Shown here one piece after another: positions 1 to 12,100 of a stretch of DNA of 64,000 bases. Each line of letters begins with the position of its first letter. The first letter of the stretch is position 1. A program made the position numbers and the translations under genes. The notes beneath the pieces are model-generated. The model was not told the DNA's origin, did no database searches, and saw only the letters and a program-made list of their open reading frames with translations. This DNA is from Hydractinia symbiolongicarpus (lineage: Eukaryota; Cnidaria; Hydrozoa; Anthoathecata; Hydractiniidae): the NCBI RefSeq assembly GCF_029227915.1, contig NC_079882.1, forward strand, positions 7,812,001-7,876,000. The letters are read 5' to 3'.

Positions 1-352
1 AGAAAAACGACGTGTTACGGAAACACAAAATGCGTTATATAAAGGACGGCGACCCCATGAAATCTTCCACGGGCTAACGACTAGTCTCTATTATAATAGC
101 CGTATTCCGTCTGTCTGTCTCTGTTACAGAAACACGAATATAAAATGCGATATATTTTTATCCACTTTGTTGCGACGGGTAAATTTAAAGGACGGGCGAA
201 CCCGTGGATTTTTTCACGGGCAACGATTTCTCTATAATAATAGTCGTGTTTTGTCTGTTTGTACGCGATAAAATAGCCGTGTTGCAGAAACACGAAATGC
301 GATTTATAAGGGACGGGTAACCCCGTGGATTTTTCTACGGGTGACCGACTAG
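1..352 (+). mobile_element. Head-to-tail array of short Helitron-like ends
   Basis: Three diverged copies of one unit follow each other. Unit starts are at 85 and 229 (both TCTCTAT followed by an ATAATAG stretch and a TCTGTCTGT-like stretch). Unit ends carry a short hairpin (for example CCCGT ... ACGGG at 322-341) followed 8-10 bases later by CTAG, at 81-84 and 349-352. The first unit is cut by the window edge, and the middle unit has a degenerate end. A TC start and a hairpin followed by CTRR are the known hallmarks of Helitrons. The units (about 144 and 124 bp) are far too short to code. Assignment rests on these end motifs only. Confidence 0.5.
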
Positions 353-2278
353 CTTTTACATAATACTCAAATAGCAAATACTTATTCGATTGAAACCCGG
401 GAAAATAAATTATGTGGTTTACGATTGAGTATAGACGATTATCTCAGGAAATTGGAACCCTTGTGTCAAATTTAGCTCTCATTTATAATTTATTTTTAAA
501 ACTTCGGCTCAAAATATAAATTGTTGCTTATATCCAATGTTTATCAATCCTGCAAACTTTAGCACAGTCATTTATAAACTTGTTGCTTATACAAAAACAA
601 GAACCATGTGTAGTATAAATGTTTTAAATAGAAAATGAGAACCCCTTAAAAAAGGTAGAGAAAAGTGTTCATTAAAAATCTAAAAGTCATTGAATGTGCC
701 ATAGTTTCTGAAATAGATTTTTGTCTTAATTGTACAACTATCTTTGTATACAGCGGGTTCCTTACTTTATATATCCCAGTATTTAAGTTAGTGGAAAATT
801 ATTTTGTGGAAAGTATTCGAAGTATTACAAAATTCGTCACGTTTTTGCAAAATTTAAAAGTTAACAGAATAATAAAAATATTGTTATTTTTTATTTATAT
901 TTGTTATTTTCTGATAATAGGGTAGTGGCTAGGACGAATACAACAAATATATTGTCCTTATATATTTTTGTTTGTTTGTTTTTAAGCTAGTTAACATCGA
1001 TGCTTAAAAAAAATTTGCGTGGCATATGTATATGTTTTCCTTATTTGACTCTAATTCAACATTTTTCATGTAAACCATTTACGTTTTTCAAGCTTTTCTG
1101 TGAAAATTTGTTATGCGTTATTTGTGGCGTTAACTATGCTTGTACTTAAACTTCAATATGTTACACCTATCACTTCAGAGTGCATAATTTACAAAACGTT
1201 CTAGTTAAATATCTGATATATCACTCCTTTTAATAAAAATGAGGACTTTTAAACAGTCCTTCCGTCACGAAATTCCCCTTTTTTTTAAAGCAATGAAATG
1301 TCAAACAGTGCCATGTTCGAGACGAACATGCCGCCGGAAAAGGCCTCGTTACGTTACCCTCAAATGCACAGTTTTTCTAGGTGTAATATTTGATAAGATT
1401 TGTTTCAATGTATCAAAGTTTTATATATGACCTTACAAAGTTAAGCGAGCTTGGCGTTTACGCCACATGTTTTTGTCACCCTTCATAAGAAGCAGACAAA
1501 CTGCTTGCATATTGCTCTAGATTTTTTCCAAATGTATAAGTATATTCATACAATCATGTTATTAAGGCTATCGTATACTTGAAATTCAAGCAATTTAGTT
1601 GTGTGTATTTTACTAGATTTATTGGCTAGCAATGAATGGTTACAAAACTTTAGCTAGTGGAAACTTTGAAATTGATTTGTCCACCTGATTATAACACTTC
1701 ATTGGCTCTATAAGGTGAAAAAATTAAATGGTCATGTGATTCTATGTGCCTGAGTGAAGGTAGCTAGGCAGAAATTTAACTTTATATTAATTTTTTTTAT
1801 TTTTATTTATTTTAACCGAACTTTAGAATTCTCATTTTTTGATATGTGTCTGTATTGCAGCTTTTATGTGATGACCGAGATTTACTGTATTTTAGTAGCT
1901 CTTAGTAGGGGTTAGCAACCTAAATCATAAACAGAAAACAAATAATTTCTTTTGAGTTTTTCTTGGTACTTAAAGGATCGTTTGTCCATCCGTGACGATC
2001 ACTGAGTTTCGTAATAGCCCCTCAACAAGAAAACAATGCTGATTAAAATAAATAAAAATTGAAAAAGATATAAATTCAGATCTTGATTATTAGCGTATAA
2101 AAATATCAGTAATTACCGCAAATAAATAATTATCACCAGTACTAAAATTACCCAAATTTGAGCGTTGTGCAAACAAAAAAGCTTTTCTTCTTTTAACTCA
2201 TATGCTTCTGGTTGAAAACAAAAAGCACCCATAAGAAAAAAAAATTATATAAATTTATAAAACGAGAACTCCATAAGT
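353..2278. other. Intergenic, no gene seen
   Basis: AT-rich sequence with only short, non-convincing reading frames and no domain that could be recognised. It should contain the 3' UTR of the minus-strand gene ending at 2279. A TTTATT cluster at about 1801-1812 reads as AATAAA on the minus strand and is a weak candidate poly(A) signal. Confidence 0.5.
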
Positions 2279-4657
2279 TTATATAATAAAATTTCGATCA
2301 ATTTCCATGTATTTTTCGTTGTCTAATTCTTTATCAGAAAGGTGACCTCTGTCTTGTAAAAAGCCTAATACTCTTGATATCATATAAGTGAATGCATTGT
2401 GTTGAATTACAACTTCTTTGTATAGTCTACCTCTCCTACGAGCATTACTTTCTCGTTTTATCGGTGCTTTATAACGAGTCCTCATTTGGTCAAGAATATA
2501 CTCTTGTGTTTCTTCCGGTTGCCGTACAACTGGTACACGCTTTGTTACCTGTCTTTTAATAGTACGTGTAGCAGGTTCTACAGTTTCAATCATAGGTGGG
2601 CTTGGTTGAGGTTCAAACTTTACTTCTTTGGAAGTTCCAGCCTGCTCCTCAGATTCAAAACTTGTTGTTTGCTGTGCTTCTTCGGGATCTGGAACGATAT
2701 CTTCTGTAACTACACTTTGTTTTTGCTTCACTCGATCTGTTAGTCTTTGATATACTCGAACCATTTTTACTTTCTGTTTGCCAAGTGATCCAGATAATCT
2801 CCGTCCTCTTGCTCCTGCAGATTCACCAGAGCTTACTCGACGTGCACCGAGAGAAATAGGAGGAGAATCTGCTTTTAATGGTCTAGTTTCAACTGGTTTA
2901 CTTTCCATCGTGTAGCGTGGTGTGGATTCTACAGGTGCTTTTCTCCTCACTGTTTTGTAGTACGTTTCTTCTTCTTCCACATCAACAACTGTTTCAATTG
3001 TTTCTGGCTGCATATCTCCCATTATTTGCTCATAAACCATTGGTAACTGCGGTAGCTTTCGCATTACATTGGCTGTGCTACGTTCAGTAGGAAACACGCG
3101 CTTAAAATAATTATATAAAAATTCTTTTATCTTTTCCAGTTCATTTCCCAATTGAGAATGACGAAATTGTGGTGGCATTGAGGTGACGCTGATTATTTCC
3201 AAATCTATTCCAGTTGCCAGTAAAACAAATAGGTCTGATATAATCTGCATTTCAGTAAAGACGTTATAAATAATATCAATATGAAATATGGATTTGATTT
3301 CTGGGTAAAATTCTCTCGGAAATGCTGATCCATCCTGTTGTATACATGCAAAATATCTTAAAACATTGCTCCCATAAATCGCCTGTGCCTTTGAAAATCT
3401 CTCTAGTTCAAAATAGAAAAGCGATTCACAATCTATTTCGAATACTTCTTCATTTGTCATTAATTTTGATTTTTCCGTTTCGGTTAAAAATATTCCGTAA
3501 TATTCTAAATTGGTAATGATTTCTAAAACGGAAAATAAAATGATCTAATAGGAGTAACGAAATCTATAATCCCTCATAATCATTATTAGGATTGTATTTG
3601 AAAAGCTGTCGTTCAGTGTGTGGTTTACGACTCCCTATCCTCTCCCCCATTCAATCCTCGCTCCTCGTTTAATTGGTATATTAACATTGAAATTACGGGT
3701 GAGGGGAAGCAGTCTTACCATTTTTGTGAGAGATTTTAGGTGCAATACAGAACCACGTAGCTACATACGAAAAAAGTTCATACAACTAAAAGTTAGTTAT
3801 ATTGCCATTATTAAGTTTTAGATTCTAACTGCAACACGGATTTTGTTAGATAATTGCAAAGCAACGTAACGTTCTTCGTACATGTGAAATCTATCTAATA
3901 TGGTAAATATTACCACTTACCATTTTTTGTTCCAATCCAAACGGGTCTTTCGTCGTTTAAATCTTGCATAATTTCTTTAATACGAAATATATTGGATGTT
4001 CTTATTTTGTAAAATAGACCTAAAATTATAATAAGATATGAAAGCGCCTTATTTTGGTTTAGAAACTAGCTACAGATGGTTCAGTTCTTGTGACTATGTT
4101 TAGTTTTTTCGTGAAGCGTTTTGATCAGGAATTCATAAAGAATCTTGTTAATTTCTCGTATTTATTCTTGTCCAAAAGAAAAGAAAACTTTCAATTCCTC
4201 AAAGTGCAATCATGGTGCAATGCAGGTAAAAAAAGCAAAAAACGAAACGAAAAAAAAGGAAATTTGTTTCTCCGTATTTCTCAATTTAAACCACTACTAT
4301 CAGTGAACCTGTTCTTCTCAACACGTGTACCCAAAGGGTTATTTAAATCCCCATTGATCTCCCAGCCCTTTTTTTCCAGAATAGGACATACCTACTAACA
4401 AAACACACAAAAACACACATAACATTAAAAGTTCAGAACTCACCTAAAACTTTTGATATAAACTCTTGTTCTTTATGATGCTTTGCTTTGTTTGTAGAAT
4501 CGTCCTGTGCCTCTCTATCCCTTAAGCATATAAATCCTGACACAGTCAATGAGACGGCTGTACATATAAAACAAATCAATGTCATTATAGCTGGCACAAT
4601 CATGCCACTGTTCTGCCATATGTCTAACTCTGGAACTAAAGCTGTCGCGTTCACCAT
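2279..4657 (-). CDS. Unrecognised single-pass membrane protein, 518 aa, three exons
   Basis: Three minus-strand exons join in frame: 4657-4444, 4019-3921 and 3522-2279 (214 + 99 + 1244 nt = 519 codons including stop). Both introns are phase 1 and bounded by GTGAGT/TTTTAG and GTAAGT/TTTTAG. Residues 3-5 (NAT) form a possible N-glycosylation site. A hydrophobic segment at about 19-44 is the only clear membrane span and is followed by charged sequence, so most of the protein is probably on one side of the membrane. Residues roughly 72-240 look folded. About 260-460 are rich in Pro, Glu, Ser, Lys and Arg and probably disordered. The C-terminal 60 residues are again compact and basic. No family was recognised. 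An AG acceptor-like site lies 15 nt before the ATG. The third exon has its own in-frame ATG at 3460, so a model starting there would miss the membrane segment. Confidence 0.72.
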
Positions 4658-4672
4658 ATTTGTAATTTTTTG

Positions 4673-6147
4673 CTATAGGCATATAAAAAATATTTATATA
4701 ATTCCGTTAAATATTGAAATTAAGTTTTACATTTAACAGATAAAATGCATTTAGCGGAAATACTTTCATGTTGAAGTAACGGTTTGCACAGATTTGCCCA
4801 TATCCTCTTTTTTTTTGCGAGAATTCTTTTTTTGCTTTTCAATCACTTTCTGTATTTTTATATCCTGCTTTAAAAATTCAACGAAGCGTTAATAGATACT
4901 TTCAAAAAAAGGTTTGAAACATCGACCAAGCATATTTTAGCTTTCAAGGCAAATATGCACTGATAGACAATGACTTGTTAACCAAATCACTACTGTCCAT
5001 TTGGAAAAAAAAACATTTAAACTTCCTTTTCTAAAATTCAATATTCGATGAATACGAAATTTTGGAAAAAATATTTTAAATGCATTAAATTTTATTCAGT
5101 AGTTACGCGTATATCCAAATAAGATCGCAACACGTAAACGAGATCATAGCTAATTTGAAATTGAAATATCCGAGCAAGTCAATAAAAGAGGTTTCCTTCT
5201 ATAGGCTATGATGTCAGGAACCGTCTTCTTTGCTAAGGTTTCATCAAATGAGAATATTATAAGCCTCAATCATTTATTTCAAAAAAAGACAAGTGAAGGC
5301 TCTCTCATTATACAGTTTTTTAAGTTATGGCTTGTCAAATATTTAATATTTGTTAATATTTGACGTAAAGAAAGCGAAGAAGAGATGAACATAATGTCGA
5401 GATTGAACTTCCGCAATGTGTTGGTTTATATTAAGACCTCTCACTAAAATTACTAAACAAAACTATGGTCAGACTGAGCTTTAGATAAACAATTTTTCTT
5501 AAATAATATTTTCCTTTCATTTCAATAGTAGGGAATATGGTAAATGGAAAATTATAAATCTTTGGACAATTTAACTGTTTTTCTGTTGTAGTATTGCCAA
5601 AGCAGATGTTAAATAAACTTAAATTGAGTCGAGTGAAGTCATGGGGAGAATTTTGAATGATTTGGTTTCTGCGATCATGCTGGTTTGTGCAATCAACCCC
5701 TTACATCAGAACTCGATTTATTTAGCGCTTATATCAGACGTTAGTTTCTGAAAAACTGTTAACAAACGCTCTTAAAGGATATTTTTTGCCGTATTTGCAG
5801 GGATTCCAAACTAAATCCTTATATTACAGTCATAAAGAACTGATGCAAATTTACTAAATTGGTATTCTACTGAAATACTAAAAGAAAACATTGTTCCGGT
5901 TGAATTAAGAGCGGCCACACTTCAGCATAATTGTGAATTTATTCGCTTCTGATACACTCGTTTGCTGCAGGGCGAACCCACTTTTTAACAGTGTCTGAAA
6001 AATACGACAATCTGCTTTTTCAATGCAGCAAATAAGGAGCTAACTTTTTAAAAAAAAATAATACATAAAAATATGTTTTAAATAATTTTATATATCATTT
6101 AAGTAGTAAACAATAAATAAAAAATAGAAGTAATTAAAAAAATACAG
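4673..6147. other. Intergenic region between divergent genes
   Basis: About 1.5 kb between the starts of the minus-strand membrane-protein gene and the plus-strand nematocyst-type gene, so it should hold both promoters. It is AT-rich, with a strongly A/T-biased stretch just before 6148. No specific regulatory motif could be defended by eye. Confidence 0.5.
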
Positions 6148-9100
6148 ATGGCAAAATTTGCCGCATTGTTTTCCTTGGCCGTGGTATTACTAGCGAAAGT
6201 ACCGCAAGTAAAAGGTGAGTCTATTTTTTACTGGTGTCAGAAAAACCATAGAAAAAATATGTATAGCGTTAGTTTATGGCTAATTGTCTTTTTCGAAAAG
6301 GAATATGTAGCGATCAGTGTGATAATAGAAATGGAGTACTCTTTCATTCTTTTTTCCTATTTTAAATGCAAGAATTATTATTGGTTAGGAGCTTGAGTTA
6401 AAATACCGGTGTGCTGATTCAACACATATATACCGGATTGCTTTATTTTAGGACTCCGAATTATGTTTGAGTCTTCAGTTTAAGACAATTTATGTCCGTT
6501 AATTATTGGCGAAATTATTATAAGAAAAGACGAATGTGTTTTGAAATGGAGGGGACAATACAGCGACCAAGAAGGGCCTACCATAGTTGGTGTTGTCTTT
6601 GAAATTTAAGATCTGAAGATTGGTTAAAGCACTATCTAAATTCTAAAGTTTACCGTGTTTTCAAAGTTACATCTACACCCCCTTCCGCTAGTTTTATCGG
6701 CCTTATTATCATTTGTGAAGGTAAATTTGATAGACTAATGTAGTCAAATATAAAAATTCGCCGTTACAATATTTACGTATACTGAAATGCTTTTTATGAG
6801 GGACGTCAAACTAAGTCAATAAAAACCAGAAGGAAGGAAAACAAATTGACGTTTTGTGTTTTAATTTAAATGTAAGCAATTGTCAAGCCTACTGATGAAT
6901 AAATCTGCTGACAATCGATCATTGCAGATAACATCTTTCTCCAAAAATTTATTATATTTAAAATTTCAGGAGAATGTCAAATACGAGCAGACCTGTTGAT
7001 GTTGGTTGATGGCTCTGGTTCAGTGACAGGATCTGGTCGTCGCGCGACAGGTGATCCAAATTACTATAAAAATTATGTCTTCAAAGCTTTGAAAGACATC
7101 ATTAATCAATTCAATGTCGCCGAAGATCAAACGCATATTGGTACGCTGTTTTATGGCGACAAAGACATGAGTCAAATAAAAGCTGACGTAAGCATTAATC
7201 ACTGTCATTTAATCCAATAAAATATTCGCCCTAAACCTTTAGTGTATAAACAGTTTCAGTTACTTGATGTGATGCTAATGCATTTGTGTACGGCGTTATC
7301 TGCCCATAACAATTTTAATCTTCCACTAAATTCATGAAAACAGAAAAAAAATGTTTTGCTACCTCTTTTATTAACTTTGCAAATTCTTTTGTGCTAAATT
7401 CCATCCAAGAAGTGGTATAGAGGAAGTTTTTCTTCTTGATTCCTTAGCAACATGGTACAGATGAATTGAGAAAACTGAAAAATAATCTTAGTAAGGATAA
7501 TAACATTGGATTTGAACCAGAACCCGTGTTTCTATTCTTCCACTATTGCAGAATAAAAGTTATTAAATGTCAGTTAGAAATAGAAAAATAGAAAAAAATA
7601 GCGATGTCGCCTACCCCACAAGTGTCTCCTTTGTTTTACCGCTAAGATCTTTCGATTTACACGCATAGTTATGATGCGATATAGAAAGCGATTACCAAGC
7701 TACAACAGTTATCTCAATGCAAGGTTAACATTGTTTTTTCACCTTAAGGGATGGTATTTTGGTCTCGACAAGTACTATGAAAAAGAATCAATGAATAAAT
7801 TCTTTGATGACAAGCCACAAGGGCCAACATTCAGAGCAACGTACACTGGTGCTGGTTTGATTGAAGCAAGATCCATGCTAGATGCCAGCAAACGAAAAGC
7901 TGATTCTACAGTCGGAACTGCTGTTTTGCTTCTGACTGATGGTTACGCTACCGATACCTTGAATGCTGACAAAGAGGTAGAAATTTTTGTATACTAGATG
8001 TATGTCCGTATGTATGAACAGAGGCCACAAAGGACTTTTCGCTGTTTTTAATTTTCCATTTAAGCTGCGGAAGATTTGCAATTTTCTACTAAATTTAAAA
8101 AACGCCTTAGAATTTCACACCTGTCATATTTCAAATGCACGGTGAAAAAAATACTCTGTGGTATTGGCTTTGAAATAAGACCGCTAAATGTATACGCATA
8201 ATTAAATTATTTTGCTTAACATTTTGGGACTAAAAATTAATCAAGGATACTGTTATCTTTGCAAATTGTCCGTGCATAAATAGCCTTTAAAAATAACTAT
8301 TGGCAAAATTACTTGTTTCTCCAAAACAAATTGAAAATTTTCAGAGCGTTACAAGAAAAATCATTATAACAGAAAGGTGTGACTCGAAAGATGTAACTAT
8401 TATCCCTATTATTAAGTTTAGCGCAAAGATTCGTTCCATTTTGTTCCAACTATTTCAAATTTTGTTTTGTTTTTATCCGCGATCAATTTCATATTGATTT
8501 CAATCATTCAAACCAATCAAGCATTAACTTCTTTTGTTTCGAACTTAATTACTATACCTGATTGGTTAAAAGTATTTGAGGCGGGAATTTTTTGAACATC
8601 AACAAACGCATTTTTCATTTTTGTAATAAAACAGAAATTGCATGTCCATTTTTTGTTGAAGTGTCTCGGCTATAACTTGTGAAATATTAATTTCCCTCGA
8701 GTGGATAAGTCTTGACATTCAACGATTATATTTCATTAATGAAAAAGGATAGACATGAGCACTGATAGGTTGTATTCAAGATTTCTTTTTGTTTATGTTG
8801 ATTATACCAATGTGATTATGTTAAAAAGTTATAACACAATTACCTACCTTTTAGTTCAGAAAAGCCAAATCAGACAAAATTGCTGTAGTGACAGTTGGTA
8901 TTGGATCACAAATTGACGAAATATCACTTAAGAAATGGGCAACCAGTGATGAGTACTATCTCAAAACTGGGTTTGATAATATCGCAAGTATTGTACCAAA
9001 ACTGAAAGCCATTTTATGTAAAGGTAAAAATAAGTTAGAAGTTTTTGTATTGTTTTGTAGCATGTCTCGTGTTTTATTTATTCATTTATTTAAACATTTT

Positions 9101-12100
9101 AGCGTGCATGCGAAATTTAAATACTCTCAAAAGTTTTGAATAAATATAATCACGAAGTTAGATATCTCCAATATGAAAACTTTAATTAGAAAAATATCTG
9201 TATCTATCTGCTGCTTCAGTATAACTTGTCTATCCTGTAGTTTGTCACGCGGTCTATTTAAATATACTTTTATGTTACATTTTTCTAATTTTTATTTGTT
9301 TTTATTTAGCTATTGCTGAAGTTGCACCAGCTTCAGTCAATCCTCGTAAGTATATTTCGAATTAATATATATTTCAGATTTTTATTTCGCTTTTGAAATA
9401 GTTTATAACCCTAAATTAGGATTTCTACATTAAGATTTAAAATTTATAACCTCATTGCTTAATATTGATTTGCGAAACGAACGTAAAAACCCTTTTGTCT
9501 TATTTTTAGCTGCTCCAAAACCTGATGAGAACAATTACTGCACACAGCAATTTACTGGTGCAAAATTTTGTTGGTTGTTTGATCGTGTTGTTGAAAGTAA
9601 CAAAGTGCAAGATTTGATCACGCTGCGATATGCAACTTTACATTACGTAAGAATTTTTTCTATTTGTTATATACCCTAAATGGTACTAATTTTGACGTTT
9701 TTCGCAAATTTTGACGAAATTTGCGAAATTGTGTACCTGCGAAATATTCTTCAAAACAACATACTCGAAAAATTATTATCTTCAAAAAGATCCAAAAATA
9801 GTTCGTTAAATTATTTATTTCAAAGAACAATTTTCTTTGCACAATAAAAAGTGAAATGCCAGCGTCAAAATTCTAACAAAAGATCAATAAAACCGTTAAA
9901 GTTTTATTAAGGAAATGCTATATTCTTAAAAATTATTTTTAAAACATTTGTACTTTATTCGCGAAAATTGATACCCAGGAATTGTATTTCTTCTTCGATC
10001 TGTAAAATTATTTACCCGCAAAAATAAGAACCACTATGTTTAAATAAATTGGTAAAAATTTCAATTTTTTAGTCATTTCAAACAGCAATATGAAAAAATC
10101 ACTTCCTTGTTCTTTTGTGTATCTTTTTGTTTTTTGCTGTTACTATTGTTGTTGTTTTGTTGTTGCGTGTGTTATTGTTGTTGTTGTTTTTGTTGTTGCT
10201 ACTGCAGCTGTTGTCGTTGCTGACTTTATTATTGACTTTTCATTTTTTAATTAAATTTTAGAATGCTCAAATTGCTCAAGCTTCATCGCATGGATATTAT
10301 TTAACTTTGTCACATGCTGACATTAGCACACATGGTGCAGGAAAATATCCTTACGTTGATATGGGAAGTTTTGCAGGTATATACATTTTAAACGCTGTTT
10401 AAACCATTTCACTTCATAAAGTAAAGACGGTTTCTTAAGACAATATTTTTTTAATATACCTTAATCTGATATTTCTCTATTCGTTCATGAAGCTAAAAAT
10501 TAAAATTTTTTACATATTATTTGTCATTTTGTTTTAAAACAACTTCGAAAACCAAATCCTTCAATAAACAGGTTATATTTTTTAAATTAAAGTCTATACA
10601 ATCTGTTAAAATTTAGATTTTTTTTGAAATGTTTGTATCATTTCTTTAGGACAATGTGTGTCGGACCCTGATAAGTGTCCTGCTGGTATCACTGTTATGT
10701 TTTGGCTGAAAATGACATCAGCGATGATATCTGAAATGTTGGCTCTTGAAATGACACATCAATACATTTTATCCAGCGGTGGACAAAAAAGTGACTCGAG
10801 GTAAATCTTTAGAATTTAACAAGTCTTTGTGTTTTTAAAAAAGGAAAGCTACTGCACAATACAGCGTTTCTGTGTATGTATTTGAATATGTTACAAGTAT
10901 GCTACAATGCTTATAATTTTGTTCAGAGGTTTCGCCTTCTTGTACCAAAAAGATGGCAGTTATGAAGGGTTCAAACTACAATTGCAAGCAATGAACATGG
11001 ATTATGTAATTGAAATGAAAAGTATTCCAACGAATTGGTTTTTCGTAACTTTTACATGGCATGCAGAGGCTGATGGTATGGTATTATTTTGTTGTATTTA
11101 AAATAACAAAAAATTAATCCTACTATAAATTTTTACAAAGAACCTGGCTAAGTAAGATCAGATGAAAAAAAAATAGCAGAAATGTTTTAATTAATTACAT
11201 ACCCTTGTAATAGTGTTTCTTTATCAAAGTCTTATTTTATTACTATGAAGTTAATGAAGCTGTCTTGAATATAACTATTGTTGCCTTTTTTTGCAGAAGG
11301 TGATGGTGGTGGGGCACGCTATGGATTATATTACTATCAAAATGGTGTACAAGTTGGAAGCGCTGGAACACCTGTTAAAGGAAATTATCCAACGGATGCT
11401 CAAACTACGTTAACTATTGGAAAACCTAATTTTGGAGATAAATATTTTGGTCGATTTTTAATGGATACCTTTGTTATCTACTATCAAGTTGTTTCACAAT
11501 CTCAGATCTTGTCGAGTTACGGAGGAGGTAATTTTATGTTTATTTCAGCTGATAGTGGGAAATTTTTAAATCACTTCCAGATCTAGAATAAGCGGAACCA
11601 CCGTTTCGTTTCTTCCTAAAATTAGTTTTTTAAGTACCGCCAACCCTCGCTTATCATGCTTTATTGAAATCTTTGAATCCCTTTTAGGAATTGGAAGTCC
11701 AGGTGGATCCTCCTCTTCAAGTTCTTCTAGTGGCAGCAGCAGCAGCAGCTCTAGCAGCTCTTCTTCGTCGTCCTCGTCGTCTTCGTCGTCCTCTTCGTCT
11801 TCTTCTTCGTCTTCATCCTCAGGCTCGTCCTCGTCAAGTGGTGGAAGCTCAAGTAGTGGAAGCTCAAGTGGTAAGTTCTTTCCTTACTTAGCACATAATT
11901 AAAGTAATATGTAGCTTTCAAATTACGTTGTGAAAAGGGATTCTTAATTCATAGCTCCCACCTAAGCATCAAAGAAAACGTGTATCTATTCCAGTTGAGT
12001 CAGTTCAAGATCCCTGACAACTAGATTATAACGACTGTAGCTATTTTGTAGAAATAGACTTGCCTCGTCAATCATGTAATTTTTTTGTTTCAATTTTAGG

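Noticed and set aside
11691-11891. Pro/Arg/Leu-rich frame over the poly-Ser exon
   Set aside because: Wrong frame of exon 11. The Ser frame joins exons 10 and 12 and keeps the whole 5004-nt reading frame open.
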